Notes: generated from the letters alone by a model not told the origin. 64,000 bases of DNA from Candidatus Bealeia paramacronuclearis (GCF_035607555.1 NZ_JAVHWZ010000005.1:1-64000); one strand, 5' to 3'. Positions 16,794-25,919 are shown, counted from the first letter of the stretch. A program made the numbers and translations.

Positions 16794-18341
16794 TTGATGC
16801 CATCCTCCACACTCAACGATGAGCTGGCGCCCGTTGTTTCAAGCCGATCTGATCATTTCGCTCCCTCATCATGCAAAATATCAAAGGCAGTTTTGGGATA
16901 CAGACCATCTGTACAAAAGACATTCCATAGTGCGGGGAAGAAGACCGCCCGTGAGCGTTTGTTTTGGCCAGCAACCATTGTAGGTAAAACCATGCGTGCG
17001 CTGTTGAGACGTCTATGCATTTGACTGGACACTATCCGGAGTGGTGGGAAGGATACCGTTTTGCGGAACATATTCAAGCTTGGGTTGTGGGTCCTTCGTG
17101 GGAGATCACAGGACAGCTTACAAAAGCAGTATTATCTGGGCGACACTCTCCGCAAGATCACGAGGTCTCGTGATCACTCACTGATCATCAAAGAAGACGG
17201 TATTGATGGAAATTCCCGAGGCCATCGCGCTCTCGTGCGTCATCGGACAGGCGGCATCTCAATCGTCTTTAAATCTTGATCAGGCACTGGACAAGTTTTC
17301 AGGCACTTTCGTAAGCATTGATTCATCTCGATGAAGAACTGGAGATTACAATCCTCAGTGTGCGATGCGAATTATGAGCACGCGCCTCAATACGGAATGA
17401 TGATGATTTCGATGACGCCGCACAAAAGTCATCAAGAGACTTTGGATCGGTTCCAGGTGGACAATGGCAAATCCGGTATAGTTTCCAAAAACAAGCGCTT
17501 TTATCTTCAAGCGGGCTGGGAGGATGCACTGCATCTGAAGGCCCAAGAAAAAGAAGATTACATCAGTGGATCCAGTGATACTCAGATTGAAATCCGTACC
17601 CAAGGCACGCCGCGCACAGGCAGCGGACAAGTCTTTCGAGAATCGGAATCTCTCTATACACAAAGCGCACCTCGGTATGATGTGATGTCAACCTCATCCA
17701 GCATCTTCATTCCACCATCTTGTCAAATTCTTTATGGCGTACAGATGGCGGAATCCTCTTCAGGCACCTGGGGCATGGTTCTTGTCATCAAAGATCCTCA
17801 AGGCGTCATCATAGTGGTGAGCGACTATAAAGGATCCGATCAGCGCTTTGATGACCATGCGCAACGGCTCAAATCTCAACTGCCGTCCAGCTATGTCGGT
17901 GCCATTCCAGGTTTTGTATCTGTGCCAGATCATGAGGAAGAACGGTATCGTCTTTTAGAACAGTTGAGTCAGAACCATCATTTACGACTACAAGGCATGG
18001 AACCTCTCGCATCACGCGAATACGTGATTGATCAAATCCGCAAGATGATGAAAGAGGGCACTTTTAAGATTGTGTCCTTTGAAAAAGATGAAAAGCGTTA
18101 TGGATGTGTGAATCTCATGAACGAGATCCGCAAGTATTCTCGAGATTTGAAAGGACGCATCATCGCGAGAAATGACCAATGCATCGAAGCTCTTTTGAGT
18201 GTGATGAACATTCTTTTGCATCATCAAAATATGGTGCAGACGGGAAGTGAATTGTGTGACGAGATGCCCCAATGGGACTACCGAAGATTCCGACACTTAA
18301 GAGACCGCCCCGCGTTGTATTTGCCACCTTATAAAGAGTGA
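16794..18341 (+). pseudogene. terminase large subunit, frameshifted copy that retains the nuclease half
   Basis: The first ~540 bases match the terminase start at 28587-27967 but carry many 1-6 base deletions that break the frame. From 17331 to 18341 a single 336-codon frame holds the C-terminal half. It begins MMMISMTPHKSHQETLDRF and includes LYGVQMAESSSGTWGMV and VVSDYKG (nuclease-like strands), then IIARNDQCIEALL. This is the only copy of the terminase C-terminus in the window. Terminases cleave and translocate DNA into proheads; the broken N-terminal ATPase makes this copy inactive. Confidence 0.8.
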
Positions 18342-18553
18342 GAACCAAAGAGGACATGATCTCCAGTCGCTCGTGTTCGCAGCTGTCTTTCTATCATCGT
18401 TGATGAATTGCTATCACGAGTTCATCCTGAACCTCAGATTCGACAAACCTGCATCTCTTGAAAAACTCAGTCATTTTATCATGTTTTCTTGAGAAGCGCG
18501 CCTAATTTGATCTTTCAAATCCTATTTGCTAAATTTTAAGTCAGGACTCTCTC
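18342..18553. other. intergenic leader before the primase operon
   Basis: About 210 bases with no gene. It presumably contains the promoter of the downstream genes, but no convincing -35/-10 pair was identified. Confidence 0.35.
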
Positions 18554-19024
18554 GTGGTGAGAGAGGCACTTTTTAAGGGCAAGCTTATCATGGAAAAAAA
18601 TCATCATCAGAACATCGGCGCAAAACAGCATTTTCAAGAGAAAACTGCTGCGTTTTGTGCTGCGCATTTTTTAAGGAATTTCCAATGGACTGAGAAAACA
18701 CTTTGTGCAGAGCACAAAAGAAAGACTGAGAACAGCAATTTGCGTTTGAAGTTTGAGGATTGTGTGGAGGCTGCCTTCATTTCTGAAAACAGCCACACAG
18801 AATATTTGAAAATAATCAACACATCTACAGTCTCAAATGAGATGTGCGTCAAGGACAGCGACAGGAGGAGCGTTAAGCGCTTATATCCATATGCGCAAGA
18901 CAAAAGCAGCTTTGTGCAGTCCTTCTTGAGCGCAGTCCAAGACCTTGAAACAGATGTGTTGATCCAAAGGAACAAGGAGAACACATATGTCTCAAATTTC
19001 CAAAAGAATATCACAAGGCTATAG
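18554..19024 (+). CDS. hypothetical protein (156 aa or shorter)
   Basis: An open frame overlaps the start of the primase gene by 38 bases. A start at the ATG at 18590 (MEKNHHQNIGAK) is as likely as the upstream GTG at 18554. The product is polar, with several cysteines and no recognised motif. It shows no clear ribosome-binding site, so it could be a chance frame in the leader of the primase gene. Position suggests a small replication-module protein if real. Confidence 0.4.
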   Translation: MVREALFKGKLIMEKNHHQNIGAKQHFQEKTAAFCAAHFLRNFQWTEKTLCAEHKRKTENSNLRLKFEDCVEAAFISENSHTEYLKIINTSTVSNEMCVKDSDRRSVKRLYPYAQDKSSFVQSFLSAVQDLETDVLIQRNKENTYVSNFQKNITRL

Positions 19025-22000
19025 CTGTACGGAAGCAGAATTTTTAAAGATTATTTCCCACCTGAGAGGCACTCAACAAGGCGCGGGATCTCACGCGCAT
19101 GGCAACTGGAGCGTCCATTGTCCAGCACACGATGATCAAAAGCGCAGTGCGTCATTCAAATGGGAATCACCGGACAAACTCATTACCAAGTGCTTTGCGG
19201 GCTGTTCGCATCAGGCCATTATGGAAGCGCTTTTCGTGCAAGGTCTTGTCTCTGAAAGAATGTCCTCAAAAGACAAACCTTCCAAACCGGAGACCTCTTC
19301 ATTCCAGGTCACACCTGCGCGTCTCAAGGCGCTCTGGGAAGCATGTGAAGTGAACACGGCCAGATCACCGGTGGAAGAGTATCTCACGCGTCGCATTCCA
19401 AACCTTGCTTTTCTGCCATCATGTGAATCAGTTCGATATCATTCCGCACTCCTGCATCGAGAAAGCGGCAAGGAGTTACCTGCCATGGTGTCTCGCGTGC
19501 AGTTTCAAAAGAGCGATCGTATCGCTATTCATCGGACGTGGCTGGATCCTAACACACACCAAAAAGCAGACGTGTCCAATCCTAAAATGATGATGGGCAG
19601 TGTGAAGGGCGGGGCTGTTCACTTAAGCTCTCACTCCAATCCAGAGATTTTAGCGATCGGCGAAGGCATTGAGACTATGCTGAGCTTCCATCATATGACA
19701 GGCATTTCGAGCTGGGCAGCGCTTTCAGCGAGCAATCTGGGTGTATGTGAGCTGCCCGCTTTGCCGAATGCACGAGTTCTGGTTATTGCCATTGATAATG
19801 ACAAGAATGATGCCAGCCTCAAGAATGCAAGACGTCTTCAATCCAGAGCTTTGGCAGAAGGCAGGGTTGCTATTATCGTGAGACCGCCTCGTACTCTCAT
19901 AAGTGAGCATTCAAAAGAAGGCACCGAAGAAAGCATTCAGGAGACCGCCTTTCAATTCAAGGACTTCAATGACATCGTCGCTCAACAAGATTGGCAAAGC
20001 CGAACTCTTGCCCACTGGATTGAATCACAGGATGGAGACGACATTTCTTGGATAGTTGAAAAGACCAATGATGTTGAGCGCATTTGTGAAAAGTTCTTGG
20101 AGGAACACACATCTATTTCAACACACTCCTCAATTGAAAGTGCTCATCAATCGCTGAGCTTTGATGAAGCCTTTGATCACATTCAAAACACGCGGCACAA
20201 CATCTGTCTTCTGGGTGCAGGTGGTACTGGTAAAAGCACCTTGATCCAAAAACTGATGTCGGAAGGAGCTCTTTCCGGTCACACTGTACTCTTGGCACCG
20301 ACAGGTCTTGCGGCACTCAATATTGGGGGTGAGACCATCCATAAGTTTTTCCATTTCTCTCCCGATATTACGCCGCATACGGTACGTGTTTCGAAAGACA
20401 AAATCTACCGAGAGATTGACACCATCATCATTGATGAGGTTTCGATGCTCAGAGCCGATCTCCTCGATGTGATTGATATCTTTCTCAAGAAGAATGGCAA
20501 GAGCAACACCAAACCATTTGGTGGTGTTCGCATGATCTTGTGTGGGGATTTCTTCCAGCTTCCGCCTGTGCTCAAGGATATTGATGTGAAAGAGTTTCAG
20601 GAGGGCGGATACAAAACGACGTATGCCTTTGGCGCGCGTTCTTTTGAAGGTATCGAATGTATTGAGATGAATCATGTCTTTCGTCAGAAGGATGAAGCGT
20701 TTTTGAATCTTCTGAAAAAGATCCGATGTGCGGATATTGAGCCTTGTGATCTGGCGCCTTTAAATGCGCGCGTTCAGGATCCCGAGATCTTCCTGCAAGA
20801 AGGGCTTGCGCCGTTGCTCACAACCACCAACAAAAAAGCGGACTCTTTCAATCAGGAAAAACTGGAGAGCATTGACGCATCAGCCTTTGTTTATGAAGCC
20901 AAACTCAAAAACTGGGACGGTCATGCAGAGCCTGCGCCACAAAACCTCATCTTGAAGACAGGTGCGCTGGTGATGTTTCTCAACAACGATCCCGCAGGCA
21001 GATGGGTGAATGGGACGTTTGGTGTGGTGAGCGATCTTTCAAAGTCTTCTATCACCGTGAAGATTGGAGAAACTGAAGTTGATGTCGAAAGACATACGTG
21101 GGAACGCAAATCAACGCGACTTCATAAAAAAGAGATCCAGCGCAAGACAGAAGGTGAGTTTACTCAATATCCACTCCAGTTGGCATGGAGTATCACCATT
21201 CACAAAAGTCAGGGACAGACGTTTGATCGTGTAGTGATTGACTGGGACAAGGGAACCTTTGCCGATGGACAAGCCTATGTGGCTCTGAGCCGGTGTCGGA
21301 CGCTTGAAGGGATTTGTTTTCAGAGCTCGACATGGCCGGAGCATCTTTCTGTTTCAGAGGATGTGATCACATTTATGTCAGAAGCCAGAGAGACAGAGAC
21401 GATTCAAAGCCATTCCCTGTCCTTTGAAGGCACTATTCACGATCAGGATGAAACGCTCTACTCTCATCAGGAAGACGAGAGTGACGTTGTAGATGAGGAC
21501 AAACGCTTCAAAGTCAATGAGTACGGGATTTTTACTCGTGAATCAGGGAGTGCGCACTGGGTACAAATCCACGGGCATCCCTTACGGTTGCAATCGCGAT
21601 TCCAGATGGAGGATGGGAGCGGATGCGGAAAGATCTTTGAGTTTGAAAATAAACCGTTTGGAAAGAAGAACTTTGTGCTTTTTGATCGTATGATTAACAC
21701 AAGAGATTCCATTGAGATCCAAGAGGGACTCAGAGATCTGGGATACAAAACACCGCAAGATCCGGCGCAGATGAAGCTTTTGGTGCAGTTTTTAGATGCA
21801 TGGGACACGCCTCACGTACTGACGCTCTCTGAAAAGACAGGTTGGGTGGGCCAGAAAAGCTTTATTTTAAATGGAAGATCTTATGGTGAGGAGACGGAGA
21901 GCTATATTTTCAAACCACGATCTTTTGCGATACCGCAGTATGAGATGAAAGGCACTCTTGAGGGATGGAAACAAGAGGTGGGGGTCTATTGTGAAGGCAA

Positions 22001-23201
22001 CAGTCGTCTCATGCTCTATGTGATTGCCGCCCTCAGTGCCCCGTTTTTGAAGATCACCCATCGTCAAGGGTTTGGTGTGCACTTGTATGGCACATCGTCC
22101 GTTGGCAAGACAACAACATTGGAAGTGGCAAGCAGTGTGTTTGGCAGCAAGATCCACACATGGCGCACGACGGATAATGCGGCAGAAACGTTAGTCCTGC
22201 AATCGAATGATGCACCGTTCTTGATTGATGAGTTGGGACAGGCGGATGCGGGCAGTGCGTATAACATGGCCTATATGTTGTCTAATGGAGAAACCAAAAA
22301 CAGAGCTAACAAACTGGGCAAAAACGGAAATACGGCTGTGAGTTTTAGAACTGTCTTTTTAAGTGGAGGTGAGATTCCGTTTGAGACCAAATTTAAGGAA
22401 CGTCAAAAAGAAAAGACCGCCGGACAGTCTGTCAGGTGTATTGAGTTGAGAGCAGATGCTGGATGTGATAAAGGTGCTTTTAATACGGTGCATGAGTTTG
22501 GAACGCCGGATCAGTTTGTGTTGCATCTTAAAGAAGCCGTCCACCGTCATTATGGCGTGGCGTCTGAAGCGCTTTTGCATCATCTGACAACAGCCGATCA
22601 TGAAGAGATCGAGATGAAGATTCGCGAGGACATCCGTTTTTGGAAAGAGAGGCATCTTGAAGCCCTTTTGAAAGTCACCGAGACCTCGGATGGGCAGATC
22701 TTGCGTGTGGGCGAGAACTTTGCGTTTCTGGCGTCGATTGGCGAGTACTGTATCGATCTGGGTATTTTGCCATGGAATGCCGGAAGTGCCTTTGAGATGA
22801 TGGGATCTCTCTTTGAAAGCTGGATTGAAGACCGCGGAGGCACCCTGCCCCATGAATTACTGCAAGTGGAGAAAAGACTCAGACTTCTCATTTATCAAGA
22901 ATCGGATCGTTTTGAAGCAGAAGATGAAGACATGACCTTTACCTCACGTCCGATTTCAAAGCGTGCCGGGATTCGATTGAAGAAAAAATCTGAAGAGAAA
23001 ACATACTACTGTATTTTTACGGATGTGATGGACGATGAAGTGCTGAAAGGAGCCGACAAAAAAATGGCACTTTCGTTTCTCATAAAGAAAGAAATCCTGA
23101 TTTCTCCTTTAAAAGATCGTTATACGACACAAGTGAGAATGAAAAGCTTTGGTTTAAATTCTCACGCGGGAAGCTACAAGATTAATCCTAATATGTTGTA
23201 A
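18987..23201 (+). CDS. giant replication protein: Toprim primase + PIF1-like helicase + DUF927 ATPase fusion
   Basis: 1404 residues; AAGGAG eight bases before the ATG fixes the start. A zinc-finger primase head has C45, H48, C69 and C73. A Toprim domain follows with E226 (IGEGIETM) and D270/D272 (IAIDNDKND). Residues ~405-790 are a superfamily-1B helicase of PIF1/RecD2 type: Walker A GAGGTGKST (410-418), IIIDEVSM (480-487), GDFFQLPPV (520-528), the C-terminal TIHKSQGQTFDRVV and YVALSRCR. Residues ~840-1160 match the DUF927 type, with a second Walker A GTSSVGKTTT (1035-1044) and FLIDELGQA. The role would be priming and unwinding at the origin just downstream. Two separate motor domains and a primase in one chain is unusual. 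The 3' quarter is duplicated, eroded and inverted at 13635-15250. Confidence 0.9.
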   Translation: MSQISKRISQGYSCTEAEFLKIISHLRGTQQGAGSHAHGNWSVHCPAHDDQKRSASFKWESPDKLITKCFAGCSHQAIMEALFVQGLVSERMSSKDKPSKPETSSFQVTPARLKALWEACEVNTARSPVEEYLTRRIPNLAFLPSCESVRYHSALLHRESGKELPAMVSRVQFQKSDRIAIHRTWLDPNTHQKADVSNPKMMMGSVKGGAVHLSSHSNPEILAIGEGIETMLSFHHMTGISSWAALSASNLGVCELPALPNARVLVIAIDNDKNDASLKNARRLQSRALAEGRVAIIVRPPRTLISEHSKEGTEESIQETAFQFKDFNDIVAQQDWQSRTLAHWIESQDGDDISWIVEKTNDVERICEKFLEEHTSISTHSSIESAHQSLSFDEAFDHIQNTRHNICLLGAGGTGKSTLIQKLMSEGALSGHTVLLAPTGLAALNIGGETIHKFFHFSPDITPHTVRVSKDKIYREIDTIIIDEVSMLRADLLDVIDIFLKKNGKSNTKPFGGVRMILCGDFFQLPPVLKDIDVKEFQEGGYKTTYAFGARSFEGIECIEMNHVFRQKDEAFLNLLKKIRCADIEPCDLAPLNARVQDPEIFLQEGLAPLLTTTNKKADSFNQEKLESIDASAFVYEAKLKNWDGHAEPAPQNLILKTGALVMFLNNDPAGRWVNGTFGVVSDLSKSSITVKIGETEVDVERHTWERKSTRLHKKEIQRKTEGEFTQYPLQLAWSITIHKSQGQTFDRVVIDWDKGTFADGQAYVALSRCRTLEGICFQSSTWPEHLSVSEDVITFMSEARETETIQSHSLSFEGTIHDQDETLYSHQEDESDVVDEDKRFKVNEYGIFTRESGSAHWVQIHGHPLRLQSRFQMEDGSGCGKIFEFENKPFGKKNFVLFDRMINTRDSIEIQEGLRDLGYKTPQDPAQMKLLVQFLDAWDTPHVLTLSEKTGWVGQKSFILNGRSYGEETESYIFKPRSFAIPQYEMKGTLEGWKQEVGVYCEGNSRLMLYVIAALSAPFLKITHRQGFGVHLYGTSSVGKTTTLEVASSVFGSKIHTWRTTDNAAETLVLQSNDAPFLIDELGQADAGSAYNMAYMLSNGETKNRANKLGKNGNTAVSFRTVFLSGGEIPFETKFKERQKEKTAGQSVRCIELRADAGCDKGAFNTVHEFGTPDQFVLHLKEAVHRHYGVASEALLHHLTTADHEEIEMKIREDIRFWKERHLEALLKVTETSDGQILRVGENFAFLASIGEYCIDLGILPWNAGSAFEMMGSLFESWIEDRGGTLPHELLQVEKRLRLLIYQESDRFEAEDEDMTFTSRPISKRAGIRLKKKSEEKTYYCIFTDVMDDEVLKGADKKMALSFLIKKEILISPLKDRYTTQVRMKSFGLNSHAGSYKINPNML

Positions 23202-23284
23202 GCACTTCAAAACGAACGGTTACAAAAACAAAACCCTTGCAACACGAGAGTTTGTAAGGGTTTTTTTATGGTTTTAACAGATTT

Positions 23285-23371
23285 TTGTAACCGAAAACTC
23301 GATAAAGATTCGATTACAGTCAAATCTTTATTTTTTATGTGTTTATGACTGTTTTTTGTTTTTTGTAACCG
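23285..23371 (+). repeat. left 87-bp arm of the origin inverted repeat
   Basis: Starts and ends with TTGTAACCG. It pairs with 23647-23733 at 85 of 87 positions by eye. Confidence 0.85.
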
Positions 23372-23646
23372 CTTGTAATCGGACGTCTCGGTTACATTTT
23401 TTTTCAGCTTTTCTGCTGTGTTGAGGGCTGTTTTTGCATCTGTAACCGTTGTAACCGTGATTTGAGAGATAAGAGTTATAGAAAAGAAAAAAATATTAAA
23501 AACTTGATGAGTGACCGTGTAAAAAATAAAAAAATTTTCCATATAATATTATAAATATATACGGTTACAACGGTTACAATTCATAAAACATCCTTCAAAG
23601 CCTTATAAATACTCAAAAAAATTGTAACCGTAAAAAAATAAGACAT

Positions 23647-23733
23647 CGGTTACAAAAAACAAAAAATAGTCATAAACACATAAAAAATAAAGGTTTGACT
23701 GTAATCGAATCTTTATCGAGTTTTCGGTTACAA
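23647..23733 (-). repeat. right 87-bp arm of the origin inverted repeat
   Basis: Reverse complement of the left arm except for two substitutions. Both arm ends are the CGGTTACAA motif. Confidence 0.85.
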
Positions 23734-23933
23734 AACGCGTAAGCTTTATTCTGTGTCATGCAAAAAGGAATGATATGTTTCGTGAGACGGAAGGTGTTTT
23801 CGACTGCACGGAATCTTTTGATCTTAAAAAAAAAGCAAGGAAATGAGAGGGATGTAAACGTGTTTTTAAGACACGTGATATTCAAAGGGATCTGATGGAG
23901 GGCGTCTTGGGAAAGTCAGAGTATATTTTCCAA

Positions 23934-24196
23934 TTGACAGGCTCTCCTCTTTAAGAGGAAAGTTCTACAGTGGGATTGACTCATGGAGACATCAATCCGC
24001 ACTGTAGAGATGAGAAGATTTATCTAAAATGTCGATGTGGTGACTTCGACACCTTGAAAACAGACCGGCAAGAGTTGTTTTCAAGCCAATATTTCTTCTC
24101 GATGTTCGGAAAGGCTCTGAACATAAGAGGACTTTACAGGACTCTGATGAGAAGATCAAATCACGGGGGACGCCAGAAAAGGCCTTCCCCTTTTTT
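23934..24196 (+). ncRNA. candidate structured RNA ending in a terminator
   Basis: No convincing gene is present; a 118-codon frame from 23970 is low-complexity and runs through the terminator. The segment begins after a TTGACA at 23934-23939, though no good -10 box follows it. It then holds a perfect palindrome TCCTCTTTAAGAGGA (23945-23959). Next come a 15-bp hairpin with one bulge and a 12-base loop (23965-24007), a TGTCGA/TCGACA hairpin (24030-24051), and a canonical terminator (24165-24196). Position between the origin and the resolvase operon suggests copy-number or leader control. It could also be a protein-binding site. Confidence 0.4.
24165..24196 (+). terminator. rho-independent terminator upstream of the resolvase operon
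   Basis: GGGGA-C-GCC-loop-GGC-CT-TCCCC followed by six T. It is 126 bases before the candidate promoter at 24323. Confidence 0.65.
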
Positions 24197-24322
24197 GTTG
24201 TGGCAACTCCAAAAGGCTAGGAATCTCTTGGAGTTGGAAGAGTCTCTGTTTCTTTTTAAAGCCTTCATTTTGGGTAGAATCCTTGTGCGTCTCTTGAGGT
24301 CTCTTGTGTGGATAATTTTCGA

Positions 24323-24350
24323 TTGACAGGCGAAAGAGGATCTATACACT
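24323..24350 (+). promoter_or_regulatory. candidate promoter of the 231-aa/resolvase operon
   Basis: TTGACA at 24323-24328 and TACACT at 24345-24350 with a 16-base spacer, about 46 bases before the start at 24397. Confidence 0.5.
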
Positions 24351-24396
24351 AAAACAAGAACGAAACATACGCGATATAAGATGTCAGGAGGTCCTG

Positions 24397-25092
24397 ATGG
24401 CACCTACAAAAAAAGAGCCGACAAAGACAGTTCGCAAAACTCAAAAGGCGAAGACGACAACGCCTGCGCTCAAGACCAAGGGCGCGAAGATGCTCACACT
24501 GTCTCTTGAGAATCTCGCCTTTCTCAAAACCATCCAAGGACAATCTCTTTTTGTAGATACGCTTTTAGATCGCTGTCGCACACAAGAAACTTTATCAGGA
24601 TCTCAGCGCACAGCTGAACTTGTGGATCGGTATTACGCTCTGACAGGTGTTCTCCCTGAAAAGGCCTATCAGAAATTTCTGCAAAAACGCATTGCTCTTT
24701 TAGAGAAGAATCGGACGCAAATGAAATCCCCGTCTTTGGCCGGTAGTCATCTCTCGGGCTCCGCTTTTCTAAAGCTTGATCAGGCCTTAGAACACCTTCA
24801 AGCAGAGAACGCCACAAAAGACCTCAAACAGGCTGTCACCTATGGTGTGATGTTTCGGATGACGGGCTGCAATCAACAAACGATCCGCAATTGGTTCCAG
24901 GCGAGAAAACAAGATATTGCAGCTTATCACAAGAGTCTCGGCGTGGAGGATCCTGGGATTCATAATCGTCAGGTGGCCGTTGTGGAACGCGTGCGGCGTG
25001 CCCAAGCTTTACGCGAGAGCCGCACCTCCCAAGAAGATAACTCACAAGGCGAGACCGTATCATGTCAGAAACTTCCTTTGTCTCCCCTTTAA
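24397..25092 (+). CDS. hypothetical protein coupled to the telomere-resolvase-like gene
   Basis: 231 residues with an ideal AGGAGGT five bases before the ATG. The first 30 residues are Lys/Thr-rich and disordered (KKEPTKTVRKTQKAKTTT). The rest is helical. A segment near 150-175 (VTYGVMFRMTGCNQQTIRNWFQARKQ) resembles a helix-turn-helix, so DNA binding is plausible. Its last 31 bases overlap the next gene, showing translational coupling. It may be a partner or regulator of the recombinase. The family is not recognised. Confidence 0.65.
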   Translation: MAPTKKEPTKTVRKTQKAKTTTPALKTKGAKMLTLSLENLAFLKTIQGQSLFVDTLLDRCRTQETLSGSQRTAELVDRYYALTGVLPEKAYQKFLQKRIALLEKNRTQMKSPSLAGSHLSGSAFLKLDQALEHLQAENATKDLKQAVTYGVMFRMTGCNQQTIRNWFQARKQDIAAYHKSLGVEDPGIHNRQVAVVERVRRAQALRESRTSQEDNSQGETVSCQKLPLSPL

Positions 25093-25919
25093 GCTATTTA
25101 CCGCCCAATCAGTTTCAAGTGTTTGAGAGAGATCTTAGAGCTATCTCAACCTCTGAAGAGCAGATCTTGGCCCTGGTGCACAAGACCCAAGAGCGATTGC
25201 GCCGTGAATATCCTAATCTCAAGAGTCTCAGGCGTATTTTGACGCATTACCGCAACATTTGTCGCAAAGTGCTCTCAGGGGATCTCCTGAGAGGAGCACT
25301 GGGAGTTCTGAATCTCAAAGATCAGGAGATTGTGTTTTTAAACACGAATTATATAGAGACGGTGGCGCAAGAACACCGCAACTTGCGTCCTCTTCAGAAT
25401 TATCTGGAGATGATCAAACATGCCGAAGATCTGCTCATTACCCGTCGTCCTTTGGATTGGGTCTTGGGATTGTGTTTTTTAACAGGACGCAGAGCCGCTG
25501 AGATTGGATCGACCGCGTGTTTTGGCGTTGTGGACGCCGATCACGTTCGGTTTTCAGGTCAGCTGAAGACCAAGACGCGAGAATCTCGTCCTTATGTCAT
25601 TCCGGTTTTGACGCATTCAAAACGTATCACGGAGACCTTGGCGACTTTACGCAAAGAAAAGCCACGCTGGTTAGATGATCCTCGTTACTTTAAAGACAAC
25701 ACGTCCTCACCTTTATCTCAAAAGGTGAAAAAGCAGTTTGGGGAGTTCATTTTAAATCCCCGTGTGAAAGATCTTCGGGCAGCCTATGCGGAGGTGGCTT
25801 ATCACCGGTTTGGATCTGAGGAGATTGCAAAATCTCGTTTCTTTTCAGATATTTTGGGTCATGGAGAAAACGATATTGTCACAGGCCAATCTTATCTGGA
25901 CTTTTATCTGGCGTCTTGA
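25062..25919 (+). CDS. tyrosine-recombinase-fold protein resembling telomere resolvase (protelomerase)
   Basis: 285 residues. The catalytic order fits protelomerases better than XerC/XerD integrases. LTGRRAAEIGSTACFG supplies R143/R144. RFSGQLKTKTRESRPYVIPVL supplies the lysine in the SGQ.KTK block usual in TelN/TelK-type enzymes. KDLRAAYAEVAYHRF supplies R239 in place of the integrase HxLR box. ILGHGENDIVTGQSYLDFYL supplies H267 and the presumed nucleophile Y278. Protelomerases cut a palindromic site and rejoin the strands as covalently closed hairpins, maintaining linear plasmid prophages such as N15. The known TelN is about twice as long, so this would be a short form. An ordinary phage integrase is the alternative. 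Confidence 0.65.
   Translation: MSETSFVSPLSYLPPNQFQVFERDLRAISTSEEQILALVHKTQERLRREYPNLKSLRRILTHYRNICRKVLSGDLLRGALGVLNLKDQEIVFLNTNYIETVAQEHRNLRPLQNYLEMIKHAEDLLITRRPLDWVLGLCFLTGRRAAEIGSTACFGVVDADHVRFSGQLKTKTRESRPYVIPVLTHSKRITETLATLRKEKPRWLDDPRYFKDNTSSPLSQKVKKQFGEFILNPRVKDLRAAYAEVAYHRFGSEEIAKSRFFSDILGHGENDIVTGQSYLDFYLAS

Larger units (their letters stand above)
23217..23733. other. candidate replication origin: CGGTTAC iterons inside an 87-bp inverted repeat
   Basis: Very AT-rich, 16 bases after the primase-helicase stop. Two 87-bp arms (23285-23371 and 23647-23733) are reverse complements with two mismatches, spaced by 275 bases. GTAACCG or its complement occurs 11 times: at 23217, 23287, 23365, 23389, 23442, 23451, 23562, 23571, 23624, 23647 and 23725. 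Inside the arms two back-to-back pairs face each other (TGTAACCGTTGTAACCG at 23441-23457 and its complement at 23561-23577). A poly-A/T and TATAATATTATAAATATAT stretch lies between them. This is the structure expected of an iteron-type origin. A role in telomere resolution or packaging cannot be excluded. Confidence 0.6.

Noticed and set aside
20130-20675. Minus-strand 181-codon frame inside the primase-helicase gene
   Set aside because: It lies entirely within the helicase motifs on the other strand and has no motif or ribosome-binding site. A shadow frame.
23945-24007. Palindrome and hairpin as the telomere resolution site
   Set aside because: The palindromes are short, odd-centred or have a 12-base loop. 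Known resolution sites are longer and near-perfect through the centre. No better candidate was found in the window.
23970-24326. 118-codon open frame between origin and resolvase operon
   Set aside because: It runs through a strong terminator, has low-complexity composition and no ribosome-binding site. The region looks like structured RNA instead.
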